32,926 bases of DNA from Candidatus Krumholzibacteriia bacterium (lineage in GTDB: Bacteria > Krumholzibacteriota > Krumholzibacteriia > Krumholzibacteriales > Krumholzibacteriaceae): NCBI GenBank assembly GCA_025453655.1, contig JALOPX010000035.1, positions 1-32,926 of the forward strand, given 5' to 3'. The notes under the pieces are model-generated. The model searched no databases. It saw only the letters and a program-made list of their open reading frames with translations, and was not told the origin of the DNA. Shown in pieces: positions 1 to 7,502 of the stretch. Within the stretch, counting starts at the first letter, position 1, and every line of letters starts with the position of its first letter. The translations under genes were made by a program, and so were the position numbers.

Positions 1-939
1 GGGGATCACGGCTGGGTAGTGGGGCAGCAGGGCACGCTTATGTTGACCGTGAACGGCGGGGTGGATTGGGAGGCGGTGCGTGTCGGTAACAGGGATATCA
101 GGAGCGTCACGTTTCTCGACCCGCTGCACGGATGGCTGATCTGCAGGGGTGGATATCTTTACCGGAGCATTGATGGAGGGCGCACATGGGAAGCCAGTCT
201 CTTCCCCGCCCACCCCCTGGAGGACGATTTCTTCAAGATCGAATTCAGCGACATGGACCACGGCTTCGTGCTCGGGTACCCCGGGGTCTACGTAACTACG
301 GACGGAGGAGGGCTCTGGGAAAATAACTGGCTTCCGGTCGTGCCCGCGAGGGGAGCCTGGAATATGAGTATCGTCGATCGCGCCACGGGATTTCTTCTTG
401 GAAGCAAGTGGACCGATTCGGATCCCGAGCTGCTTTACAGGACGGACGACGGAGGAATGAACTGGAAGGCCGTCGACGGCTCGAACGCTTCCGTTCTCAG
501 GGCGGTGCTGACCGTGGATTTCCCAAACCCCATGACCGGATGGGCCGGCGGCGGCGTGATCATGAAGACTACCGACGGCGGCGGGAGCTGGTTCATGCAG
601 CGCGAGACCGCGACGGTCAGGGAGTTCAGCTTCCTGGATGAATCGACGGGATACGCGGTGGGCAGCAATACGATATTGAAGACGGTCGACGGAGGGACGA
701 ACTGGGCGGATGTGACTCCCGGGGACGACAGGATCGTCGATCTCAGGGCCGTCTTCTTCCTGGATCCGGCGACGGGATGGGCGGCGGGACGAGGCAGGGA
801 CGAGACCATAGGTGACAGGATCTACAAGTATTCGATAATCATGTCGACGACGAACGGCGGCGCGGACTGGTCCCTCAGGGAATTCGCGTACGATGTGACC
901 GATCTCGTCCTGTTGACACAAACGGAGGATCAGCCCTGA
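1..939 (+). CDS. YCF48/BNR-type beta-propeller protein, 5' truncated by window edge
   Basis: The frame is open from base 1. A GTG at 19 is not the real start, because the residues before it (GDHGWVVG) already form a repeat. Seven copies of a G-W/Y/F-x-x-G ... T-x-D/N-G-G-x-x-W motif follow one another, which is the signature of the YCF48 (photosystem II stability factor HCF136-like) and sialidase-like propeller. Seven copies fit one complete seven-bladed ring. Proteins of this kind in non-photosynthetic bacteria are usually exported, but the N-terminus and any signal peptide lie outside the window. No enzyme motif is visible, so a scaffold or binding role is an inference. It ends in TGA 27 bases before a probable promoter for the next unit, so it belongs to the upstream operon. 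Confidence 0.85.
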   Translation, partial: GDHGWVVGQQGTLMLTVNGGVDWEAVRVGNRDIRSVTFLDPLHGWLICRGGYLYRSIDGGRTWEASLFPAHPLEDDFFKIEFSDMDHGFVLGYPGVYVTTDGGGLWENNWLPVVPARGAWNMSIVDRATGFLLGSKWTDSDPELLYRTDDGGMNWKAVDGSNASVLRAVLTVDFPNPMTGWAGGGVIMKTTDGGGSWFMQRETATVREFSFLDESTGYAVGSNTILKTVDGGTNWADVTPGDDRIVDLRAVFFLDPATGWAAGRGRDETIGDRIYKYSIIMSTTNGGADWSLREFAYDVTDLVLLTQTEDQP

Positions 940-965
940 GTGTATGCGGCCGGGAGAAATAAAGC

Positions 966-994
966 TTGACGATCGTCGTTCGTTGGAATATCCT
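966..994 (+). promoter_or_regulatory. Probable sigma70-type promoter of the zinc-ribbon gene leader
   Basis: TTGACG at 966-971 and TATCCT at 989-994 are separated by 17 bases. A start of transcription near 1001 would give a leader of about 170 nt before the gene at 1173, with a terminator-like hairpin inside it. This is a motif match only. Confidence 0.5.
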
Positions 995-1056
995 TTTTCC
1001 TGCTTTATTTTTTTATCCTGGTCCGTGGCGATTCAATGAAGGGCTAACGTGACGGA

Positions 1057-1119
1057 ATGAATTGCAAGACAACGCGAACGGAAAAAAAGGCAACATCGTG
1101 CGCGATTCGCAGACCTTGA
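1057..1119 (+). CDS. Possible 20-residue leader peptide
   Basis: ATG at 1057 opens a 20-codon reading frame, rich in Lys, Arg and Thr, whose TGA (1117-1119) touches the first base of the terminator stem at 1120. This geometry is what a translation-coupled attenuator would look like. Against it, the nearest purine-rich stretch (GAAGGG) is about 13 bases upstream, which is too far for a good ribosome site, and so short an open frame can arise by chance. It is listed as a possibility only. Confidence 0.15.
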   Translation: MNCKTTRTEKKATSCAIRRP

Positions 1120-1151
1120 AGATGCTTCCCCGCCGGGAAGCATCTTTTTTT
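1120..1151 (+). terminator. Intrinsic terminator in the leader of the zinc-ribbon gene
   Basis: A perfect 11-bp stem (1120-1130 with 1135-1145), loop CGCC, is followed by a run of seven T (1145-1151). It lies only 21 bases before the start codon at 1173 and downstream of the promoter at 966-994. It could therefore end a short RNA or act as an attenuator, and not only close the preceding gene, whose stop is 180 bases away. Confidence 0.8.
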
Positions 1152-1172
1152 ATAAAGGAGAGGTGAGGCGAG

Positions 1173-1901
1173 ATGGTTTCCGCAGAAGAGGATATCCAGT
1201 ACCTGATCCTGATCGTTCGGAAGGACGAAGAGATACAAAATAAAAAGAAGTTCCTCAAAAACGCGCCCGCGCGCATCGGGCGGGTGGACTCCGAGATCAG
1301 CAGAATGGACAGCCAGTTCGCGGAGAACAGCGCGGCGGTCGCGGCCCTCGAAGCAGAGAACAGGAAGCTCCTCGGCAAGGTCAAAGAGCAGAACGAGAAT
1401 ATAACGAAGAAAAAGGCGCTCCTTACGCAGATCCGGGAAAACAAGGAATACAAGGCGATGAAGCATGAGATTGAATTCCTTGAGAATCAGGTGGACGAGG
1501 AAGAGGAGAGAATCCTCGTTATCATGGATCAGATGGTCGTGCGCGTGAAGGATCTCGAAGAAATCAAAAAGAAGATAGCCAATGAAAAAGGGGCGCTGCT
1601 CGAGGAAAAAAGGAAGCTCGAGGAGGAGACGGCCCGGGACATGGAGATACTCAGGAAGCTGGAGGAGGAGAAATCGAAAATCCTCCCCAATCTTTCGGGA
1701 AGAGTGCAGCGTCTTTATGAAAGAATAAAAGAGGCAAAGGGCGATTCCGGCGTTGCCAACCTGACCGGCGACGTGTGCCAGGGTTGCCATTCAAGGGTTC
1801 CGCCTCAGAAGGCGCATGAGATAAGAAGAAACGATTCGATTATCATGTGCGAGGTCTGCGGCAGGATCCTTGTCTTTTACGAAGACGCGCCGTCATCCTG
1901 A
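1173..1901 (+). CDS. Coiled-coil protein with C-terminal C4 zinc ribbon (DUF164 family)
   Basis: This is a 242-residue protein. Residues about 10-185 are Glu/Lys/Arg-rich heptads that should form a long antiparallel coiled coil. Residues 200-235 hold a C4 zinc ribbon with ligands C202, C205, C226 and C229 (CxxC ... CxxC). This is the architecture of the DUF164 / zf-RING_7 family, widespread in bacteria and usually annotated as a C4-type zinc ribbon protein, thought to bind nucleic acid or protein partners. The start ATG has a strong ribosome site (AAGGAGAGGTG, 1156-1166). It is followed 15 bases later by an RNase HI gene. The same pairing occurs in actinobacteria (Rv2229c-Rv2228c), which supports a role in RNA metabolism. 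The precise function is unknown. Confidence 0.88.
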   Translation: MVSAEEDIQYLILIVRKDEEIQNKKKFLKNAPARIGRVDSEISRMDSQFAENSAAVAALEAENRKLLGKVKEQNENITKKKALLTQIRENKEYKAMKHEIEFLENQVDEEEERILVIMDQMVVRVKDLEEIKKKIANEKGALLEEKRKLEEETARDMEILRKLEEEKSKILPNLSGRVQRLYERIKEAKGDSGVANLTGDVCQGCHSRVPPQKAHEIRRNDSIIMCEVCGRILVFYEDAPSS

Positions 1902-1916
1902 CGGCATCGGGCGGAA

Positions 1917-2525
1917 ATGAACAGGCTCAAACTATTCATGACAATTCTCGACTCGGGAGTCGATGCGCGGAAAGCGTGCATCGAAGCCGGATTCCGCACG
2001 TTCGACGAATGCCGGGAGAAATTGCTTTGCCTGGCGGATTCCATTCCACGCGGCGGGTTCGACGGCGATACGCCAGGGCCGGAGCCCGCGAACGAAAAAT
2101 CATGCCGTGACGAAACGGAATCCCTTTCGGTTCACACCGACGGCGCTTCGCGGGGAAATCCGGGCCCCGCTTCGGCGGCGGCGATAGCGTACTCGCCGGG
2201 TGGAGAGATGCTGGCTGCGCGGTCCGCGGCGCTCGGGAAGGCGACGAACAACGAGGCGGAATACAGGGGTCTGATCCTGGGCCTGCGGCTGGCCGAACAT
2301 CTCGGAGCGCGCAGGGTGACGATCCGCATGGATTCAGAGCTCGTCGTAAGGCAGATGAAGGGCGAATACAAAATCCGGAACAGCCGGCTCGGCGAACTTG
2401 CCGAAGAGGCGCGAAGAGCGGCCTCCTTTTTCGAACGCGTCGGATACGAGCACGTTTCCAGGGAACAGAACCTCGATGCCGACAGGCTGGCAAACGAGGT
2501 TCTGGACGACGCCGCCGGGTCATGA
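1917..2525 (+). CDS. Ribonuclease HI family protein with extra N-terminal helical module
   Basis: This 202-residue protein should cleave the RNA strand of RNA:DNA hybrids. The RNase H fold spans about 70-200. Its four acidic catalytic residues are visible: D75 in VHTDGAS, E115 in NNEAEYRG, D139 in RMDSEL and D189 in NLDADRLAN. The NNxAEYxGL form and the lack of a basic handle point to the prokaryotic RnhA-like/YpdQ subgroup and not the E. coli RnhA type. Residues 1-42 are predicted helical with a helix-turn-helix flavour (LDSGVDARKACIEAGF), and 43-70 is a Pro/Gly/Glu linker. The start ATG is 15 bases after the zinc-ribbon stop, so the two are probably co-transcribed. RNase P RNA follows from its own promoter. 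Confidence 0.88.
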   Translation: MNRLKLFMTILDSGVDARKACIEAGFRTFDECREKLLCLADSIPRGGFDGDTPGPEPANEKSCRDETESLSVHTDGASRGNPGPASAAAIAYSPGGEMLAARSAALGKATNNEAEYRGLILGLRLAEHLGARRVTIRMDSELVVRQMKGEYKIRNSRLGELAEEARRAASFFERVGYEHVSREQNLDADRLANEVLDDAAGS

Positions 2526-2644
2526 AGCAGGATCCGACGGCTCCAGGAACGGGCACCGGCCTGACCAGCCCCGGTTAAGCATTTATCCCATCGGTCGGCA
2601 GCAGGGCCGAAAGCGCGGCAACCCCGGGGCGCCCGCCCAATCCT

Positions 2645-2673
2645 TTGACCCGGTCCTCATGTTGTGGTATATT
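2645..2673 (+). promoter_or_regulatory. Promoter of RNase P RNA
   Basis: TTGACC (2645-2650), a 17-base spacer and TATATT (2668-2673). Transcription should start near 2680, about 15 bases before the P1 helix of the RNA. No other candidate lies between the RNase HI stop and the RNA. Confidence 0.75.
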
Positions 2674-2694
2674 GCGAATGCGTGTTTGTCGATC

Positions 2695-3067
2695 GCGGTA
2701 GAGCAGACGGGGTGATCGCGGGCGCCTTGCGCGTCCGAGGAAAGTCCGGGCTCCACAGGGCAGGGTGCTGGGTAACGCCCAGTGGGGGCGACCCCAAGGA
2801 AAGTGCCACAGAAAATATACCGCCTTCCCCGACGGGGAAGGTAAGGGTGAAAAGGCGAGGTAAGAGCTCACCAGTACCGCCGGCGACGGCGGTAGCTTGG
2901 TAAACCCCACCCGGTGAAAGACCAAATAGAAGAGGAGAAACGGCCCGTTTCGCCTGACTCTCGGGTAGGTCGATCGAGTCCGGTGGCAACACCGGTCCCA
3001 GATAAATGATCACCGCCCGTTCCCATGGAACGGGTACAGAATCCGGCTTACAAGTCTGCTCTACCGC
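2695..3067 (+). ncRNA. rnpB: RNase P RNA, bacterial type A
   Basis: Catalytic RNA that removes tRNA 5' leaders. The ends pair perfectly over 14 bases (2695-2708 with 3054-3067, helix P1). The universal core is present: GAGGAAAGTCCGGGCTCC (2737-2754), the P4 partner region AGATAAATGATCACC through TACAGAATCCGGCTTA (about 2999-3050), the GGTAAACCCCACC segment (2899-2911) whose GGT binds the tRNA 3' CCA, and CCAAATAG (2922-2929). The J15/16 layout matches type A RNAs such as that of E. coli. No T-rich hairpin follows. recJ starts 27 bases downstream, so the mature 3' end must be made by processing if transcription continues. Confidence 0.97.
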
Positions 3068-3094
3068 TGTTGGTCAATCAGAGAAGAGGCGTCG

Positions 3095-4825
3095 ATGGTT
3101 TCATGGGTACTCCGGGAAGACAGGGCCTCCGTCAACCGGGCCCTGGAGGAGGGGCTCGGCATATCCGAACTCCAGGCGAGGCTCCTCGCCAACAGGGGTA
3201 TCGGCACCGTCGATGAGGCGCGAAGATTCCTCGAGCCGGCGTACGGCGACCTTCACGATCCATTCCTCTTTTCAGAGATGGAAAAAGCGGCCGGGATTCT
3301 CGCCGAATCAGTGGCGCTCGGAAAAAGGATCCTGGTACACGGCGATTACGACGCCGACGGCATATCCGGCACGGCCCTTCTTTTCAAGGTTCTCCGCGGC
3401 ATGGGAGCCGACGTCCGTTTCTTCGTCCCGAACAGGGCGAAGGACGGGTACGGTCTCGCCAGAAGGGTGATGGAACGCGGGATCGAAGTGGGGCAGCTCG
3501 GGCCGCTCGATCTCGTCATATCGGTGGATTGCGGCTCGAGCGACGACGAGGTCGTCTCCTACCTTGCCGACCGCGGCGTAAGGACGATAATAACGGACCA
3601 CCATGAGATAGCGGAAAGGGTCGCGCGGGCCGACGCGTTCATCAACCCGAAGCTCCCCTCGGAGAAATACCCCTTTACCGAGCTCGCCGGAGTCGGCGTA
3701 GCTTTCAAGCTTCTGCAGGCGCTGGAAATACGGACGGGGGCAGACCTGGGGCTAGAGAAACTGCTCGATTACGTGGCCGTCGGGACCCTCGGCGACTATT
3801 CGCTCCTGCAGGGCGAAAACCGGGTGCTTGTTTCGCTGGGAATGAGAAGGCTCGCCGAGTGGGACAATCCCGGCTTCGCGGCGCTTCAGAGGGAGAGCAA
3901 TCTTCCCAGGAGCGGTTTTACCGCGAGGCAGGTTTGCTTCACGATCGTTCCGAGACTGAATTCCCCCGGAAGGGTGGGGAGCGCGAGGGACGTCGTAGAG
4001 CTGCTCGTGACGGACGATCCCGTGAAGGCAGCCTCGATAGCCGCGACGATAGAGAACGTCAATTCGACCCGGAAATCCCTGGACGCCGTGGTCACGGAAC
4101 AGGCGTGCAACCTGGCCGATGTGGAAATGAAAAAAGGCGCTCCGAGCGCCCTCGTTTATTCCTCGGATGCATGGCACGAGGGGGTGGTGGGGATAGGCGC
4201 CGCGCGTCTGGCGGAAAGGTACAATCTCCCTTCCGTGCTCATAGCCGTCAACGGCGATTACGGGAAAGGTTCCGCAAGATCGGCGGGGCTGGTCAACATC
4301 AAGGAGGCCCTGGAAAGCTGCTCGAGATACCTGACCCTTTTCGGGGGCCACCGCGAGGCGGGAGGTTTCACGCTTCCCGAGAAGAATATCCCTGATTTCA
4401 GGATTATGTTCGACAGGGTCGTGGGAGGCATGCTCGAGAAATACGAGGATCGAAACCCCGTTCTGTTCGACAGCCGCGTCGCGCTGGGGCAATGCGACAT
4501 GGAGCTCGCTTCGATGATCGAGAACATGAGCCCGTTCGGACCCGGGAACGAGGAGCCGCTGCTCCTCATAGAGGGCCTGAAGGTGCTCGACGGAAGCAGG
4601 ATAGTGGGGAACGACCATCTTAAAATAAGGGTAAGCGACGATTCGGGGGCGGTGGGGGAACTGATCGGCTTCTCGCTCGGAAGGGCCTGGAATCCAGTCG
4701 ATCTCGCCGGCAAGCGAATAGAGGTCCTCGCGAATCTCAGGAAGAACAAATGGCAGGGCCGGGAAGAGCCGCAGGTGCAGGTTCTCAGGATCCGGCATTC
4801 CGTGCGGGAGGGAAAGGATACATGA
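3095..4825 (+). CDS. recJ: Single-stranded-DNA-specific exonuclease RecJ
   Basis: A 5'-3' ssDNA exonuclease of recombination and mismatch repair, 576 residues, typical for RecJ. The DHH domain shows the metal motifs HGDYDADG (82-89), VDCG (D145) and DHH (168-170). The core motifs GTLGDYSLLQGENR (230-243) and PRLNSPGRVGSA (286-297) follow. DHHA1 has WHEGVVGI (360-367), KGSARS (391-396) and GGHREAGGF (417-425). The C-terminal OB-like region (about 450-576) binds DNA. The ATG has AGAAGAGG upstream. Its last four bases overlap the next start (ATGA at 4822-4825), so recJ and dtd are translationally coupled. Confidence 0.96.
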   Translation: MVSWVLREDRASVNRALEEGLGISELQARLLANRGIGTVDEARRFLEPAYGDLHDPFLFSEMEKAAGILAESVALGKRILVHGDYDADGISGTALLFKVLRGMGADVRFFVPNRAKDGYGLARRVMERGIEVGQLGPLDLVISVDCGSSDDEVVSYLADRGVRTIITDHHEIAERVARADAFINPKLPSEKYPFTELAGVGVAFKLLQALEIRTGADLGLEKLLDYVAVGTLGDYSLLQGENRVLVSLGMRRLAEWDNPGFAALQRESNLPRSGFTARQVCFTIVPRLNSPGRVGSARDVVELLVTDDPVKAASIAATIENVNSTRKSLDAVVTEQACNLADVEMKKGAPSALVYSSDAWHEGVVGIGAARLAERYNLPSVLIAVNGDYGKGSARSAGLVNIKEALESCSRYLTLFGGHREAGGFTLPEKNIPDFRIMFDRVVGGMLEKYEDRNPVLFDSRVALGQCDMELASMIENMSPFGPGNEEPLLLIEGLKVLDGSRIVGNDHLKIRVSDDSGAVGELIGFSLGRAWNPVDLAGKRIEVLANLRKNKWQGREEPQVQVLRIRHSVREGKDT

Positions 4826-5283
4826 GGGCGGTCGTCCAGAGGGTGTCCGAAGCCTTTGTCGAGGTCGAGGGCCGCAGGGTCGTCTCGATCGGAAGGGGCA
4901 TAGTGATATTCGCGGGATTCGGCAGGGGGGATTCCGACGCCGCGCTCGACTGGATGGCGAGAAAATGCCTGGAGATGCGGATCTTCGAGGGCGGGGACGG
5001 CCGGATGAATTTTTCCGTTTCGGAAACGGCGGGAGAGGTGCTGGTGATCTCGCAGTTCACCCTTTTCGGGGACTGCGGGAAGGGAAGGCGCCCTGATTTC
5101 ACGGCGAGCGCCCCGGCGGCGGAGGCTTTGAAGCTGTACAGGAGATTCCTGGAAATCCTCGAAGGATATTATCCGAGGATCTCGGAGGGCGTCTTCGGCG
5201 CGCATATGATGATCGGCATGGTCAACGACGGCCCTGTGACGCTGTTCGTAGAACGCGGGGGCCGGGAGCCTGAAAGTCCCTGA
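4822..5283 (+). CDS. dtd: D-aminoacyl-tRNA deacylase
   Basis: Hydrolyses D-aminoacyl-tRNA (and Gly-tRNA-Ala), keeping D-amino acids out of protein. It has 153 residues (family about 145-150). MRAVVQRV opens the protein as in most DTDs. Both active-site signatures are present: SQFTLFGD (77-84) and the Gly-cisPro motif NDGPVT (135-140), which enforces chirality. An upstream in-frame GTG/ATG inside recJ would add 24 residues with no family match, so the start at 4822 overlapping the recJ stop is preferred. Residues 145-153 are a short non-conserved tail. Confidence 0.95.
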   Translation: MRAVVQRVSEAFVEVEGRRVVSIGRGIVIFAGFGRGDSDAALDWMARKCLEMRIFEGGDGRMNFSVSETAGEVLVISQFTLFGDCGKGRRPDFTASAPAAEALKLYRRFLEILEGYYPRISEGVFGAHMMIGMVNDGPVTLFVERGGREPESP

Positions 5284-5302
5284 TATCCGGGGGGAGATCG
5301 GG

Positions 5303-5905
5303 ATGAACCCGTTTCTTTCGCGCAGAGTGCAGGAGGGCCTGGTCCTCGCTTCCGCTTCGCCGAGGCGAAGGGAGATCCTGTCGGACCTCGGGTTCGAATT
5401 CGAGGTCCTGCCATCCGCGGTTTGCGAGGATGACGCGGACTGGACGGATCCGCCGGCGGCTGCGGGGATGCTCGCAGCCATGAAAGCGGAGGATGTCAGG
5501 GCAAGACGCCCCATGAAAACGATAATAGCCGCCGACACGGTGGTCGTATGCGAAGGAAGGGTTCTCGGCAAACCTTCCGGACGTGAAGAGGCGGCCGGCA
5601 TGCTGAGGGAGCTCTCAGGGATGGGGCACGAGGTGATCACCGGGGTGGCTCTCTGCGCTCCGCCGGATCACAGGCTTGTCGAAGTGGAACGAACGGCGGT
5701 CTTCTTCAGGGATCTGTCGGAGGGCGAGATAGGGATTTACTCGGGCCTCGACGAGCCTCTCGACAAGGCGGGGGCATACGCGATACAGGGGCACGCTTCG
5801 ATCTTCGTCGAGAGGATCGAAGGCGATTATCTGAACGTCGTGGGGCTTCCGGTATGGAGGCTTTTCGGCATGTTCAGGAAACTTGAAGCCCGAATCGGCC
5901 GATGA
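5303..5905 (+). CDS. maf: Maf family nucleoside triphosphate pyrophosphatase
   Basis: House-cleaning pyrophosphatase that hydrolyses non-canonical or modified NTPs (dTTP/UTP/CTP-type members, Maf/YhdE). It has 200 residues. The P-loop-like motif ASASPRRREIL is at 16-26, the catalytic region AADTVV with D78 at 76-81, then VLGKP (87-91), and DKAGAYAIQG near 155-164, which is diagnostic for the YhdE (dTTP/UTP) type. It begins 19 bases after dtd, with GGGGGAG ahead of the ATG, in the recJ-mtnA run. The historical name refers to septum inhibition in Bacillus. Here the enzymatic role is the better call. Confidence 0.94.
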   Translation: MNPFLSRRVQEGLVLASASPRRREILSDLGFEFEVLPSAVCEDDADWTDPPAAAGMLAAMKAEDVRARRPMKTIIAADTVVVCEGRVLGKPSGREEAAGMLRELSGMGHEVITGVALCAPPDHRLVEVERTAVFFRDLSEGEIGIYSGLDEPLDKAGAYAIQGHASIFVERIEGDYLNVVGLPVWRLFGMFRKLEARIGR

Positions 5906-5925
5906 CGGCCGCCGGGGGGTGAAAT

Positions 5926-6345
5926 ATGAAGACCTTCGGGAAGGAGTACGGCTTTTCGACGAGGGGGAACGGATCGGTGATCGACATCACCGGACATCTC
6001 AGGGATACAGTCAGGGAAAGCGGCGTTCTTGCCGGGCAGTTGAGCGTGATCGTCCCCGGATCCACTGCGGCGATAACGACGCTGGAATACGAGGCGGGAC
6101 TTGCGCGGGATCTTCCAGAGTTCCTAGAAGGTATCATCCCCTCCAATGTCGCCTACAGGCACGACGCCGCCTGGGGGGATGGCAACGGGTTTTCGCATCT
6201 CAGATCGGCCCTCATAGGCCCTTCGATGACGATCCCCGTTTCCGGAGGGCAGCTCGTTCTCGGGACGTGGCAGCAGGTGGTTTTTCTCGAGTTCGACAAC
6301 AGGCCGAGAGACAGGAAGATCCATGTGAACGTAATTGGGGAGTAA
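5926..6345 (+). CDS. yjbQ: YjbQ family protein (UPF0047), secondary thiamine-phosphate synthase type
   Basis: This 139-residue protein matches the UPF0047/YjbQ family, trimers with weak thiamine-phosphate synthase activity in some members but an uncertain physiological role. Family marks: GSTAAITTLE (45-54, corresponding to the common HTTAA motif but with G-S in place of H-T), the histidines in YRHD (77-80) and GNGFSHL (86-92), and the C-terminal LGTWQQVVFLEFDNRPR block. The substitution in the first motif may affect metal binding. It sits 20 bases after maf and 6 bases before mtnA, so it is in the same transcript. Confidence 0.9.
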   Translation: MKTFGKEYGFSTRGNGSVIDITGHLRDTVRESGVLAGQLSVIVPGSTAAITTLEYEAGLARDLPEFLEGIIPSNVAYRHDAAWGDGNGFSHLRSALIGPSMTIPVSGGQLVLGTWQQVVFLEFDNRPRDRKIHVNVIGE

Positions 6346-6351
6346 TCCGGC

Positions 6352-7467
6352 ATGATACTTCAAACGATAGACTATGTGGAAGGAAGCGTGGTCATGATCG
6401 ACCAGACAGCCCTTCCCATGGAAGAAAGGATGATCCGCCTTTCGCGCGCGGACGGGGTCGCCGGGGCGATAAGGTCGATGCGGGTGAGGGGGGCGCCGGC
6501 GATCGGGATAGCGGCGGCCTTCGGGATGCTTCTCGAGCTGGAGAATCTGCTCAGGGAGTCGGATCAGGGAGGGACGGGGTTCTTCTTCGACAGGAAAACG
6601 GGAATGTCGGGGTCGCGCGGGGTCGCGATAGATCCTGAAGAAGCCGCCGGGAAATTGAATCAGGCGGCGGAGCTGCTGGCCGCCACGAGGCCCACCGCGG
6701 TCAACCTCTTCCGGGCCATCGAAAGGATGAAGAGGGTGGCGCGCGAAAACCCCGGCGATCCGGCCCGATTGTGCTCGGAAACCGGCGCAGAGGCTTTCCG
6801 GATACATGATGAGGAGCTCGAAAGGGAAAGAAGGATAGGAGCCTTCGGGGCGGCTCTTCTGCGAAGCGGGATGTCGGTTCTTACACATTGCAACGCCGGG
6901 GGGCTCGCGACGGCCGGATACGGTACGGCTCTGGCTGTGATATATTCGGCACGCGGGCTCGGAATGGATATCAGAGTGTACGCGGATGAAACGAGGCCGC
7001 TGCTCCAGGGAGGAAGGCTCACGGCCTGGGAGCTGCTGAAAAACGGCGTCGACGTAACGGTGCTGTGCGACGGCGCCGCGGCTTCCCTGATCTCGACGGG
7101 TAAGATCGGAGCGGCGATCGTGGGTGCCGACCGTATAGCGGCCAACGGGGATACGGCCAACAAGATCGGGACCCTGGGCGTCGCCGTCCTGTGTGCGAGG
7201 TACGGCGTGCCTTTCTACGTCGCGGCTCCCCTTTCCACATTCGATCCCGACGCGCCTTCCGGGGAATCGATACCGATTGAGCATCGGTCGGAGGAGGAAC
7301 TCATTTATTTCAGTGGAATTAGAACGATACCTGAGGGGGCCGGGATATATAATCCCGCATTCGACGTGACCCCGGCCGAACTGATCACCGCATTCATCAC
7401 GGAAAAAGGGGTAATTTACCCGCCATACGGCGGGAAAACGGGGCGGCTTTCGGGCGCCGGCTCATGA
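6352..7467 (+). CDS. mtnA: S-methyl-5-thioribose-1-phosphate isomerase
   Basis: Converts MTR-1-P to MTRu-1-P in methionine salvage, a cytoplasmic enzyme of the eIF2B-like fold. It has 371 residues, a little longer than the usual 340-350. RGAPAIG is at 46-52, the catalytic cysteine C180 lies in THCNAGG, ETRPLLQGGRLTAWEL at 213-228, and the catalytic D260 in GADRIAANGD. The extra length comes from an insert of about 25 residues at 71-95 (Gly/Phe/Arg-rich) between two N-terminal helices. No other salvage gene is in the window, as is common when the enzyme is used to clear methylthioadenosine or for related eIF2B-like sugars. It is the last gene of the recJ run. Confidence 0.95.
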   Translation: MILQTIDYVEGSVVMIDQTALPMEERMIRLSRADGVAGAIRSMRVRGAPAIGIAAAFGMLLELENLLRESDQGGTGFFFDRKTGMSGSRGVAIDPEEAAGKLNQAAELLAATRPTAVNLFRAIERMKRVARENPGDPARLCSETGAEAFRIHDEELERERRIGAFGAALLRSGMSVLTHCNAGGLATAGYGTALAVIYSARGLGMDIRVYADETRPLLQGGRLTAWELLKNGVDVTVLCDGAAASLISTGKIGAAIVGADRIAANGDTANKIGTLGVAVLCARYGVPFYVAAPLSTFDPDAPSGESIPIEHRSEEELIYFSGIRTIPEGAGIYNPAFDVTPAELITAFITEKGVIYPPYGGKTGRLSGAGS

Positions 7468-7473
7468 GCCCCG

Positions 7474-7493
7474 CCCGGCCGAAGAAGGCCGGG
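7474..7493 (+). other. GC-rich hairpin after mtnA
   Basis: CCCGGCC (7474-7480) pairs perfectly with GGCCGGG (7487-7493) around a 6-base loop, just after the mtnA stop. There is no T run after it, so it is at best a weak terminator or an RNA-stabilising stem-loop. Confidence 0.4.
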
Positions 7494-7502
7494 GATCGAT
7501 TA

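Noticed and set aside
2664-2903. 79-codon plus-strand frame inside the RNase P RNA gene
   Set aside because: The region is a structured RNA with all core elements of RNase P; the frame is a coincidence.
4258-5640. 460-codon minus-strand open frame over recJ, dtd and maf
   Set aside because: It is antisense to three genes with full motif support, has no family resemblance and no own promoter or ribosome site that I could see. The same holds for the minus-strand frames at 3752-4798 and 6124-7284.
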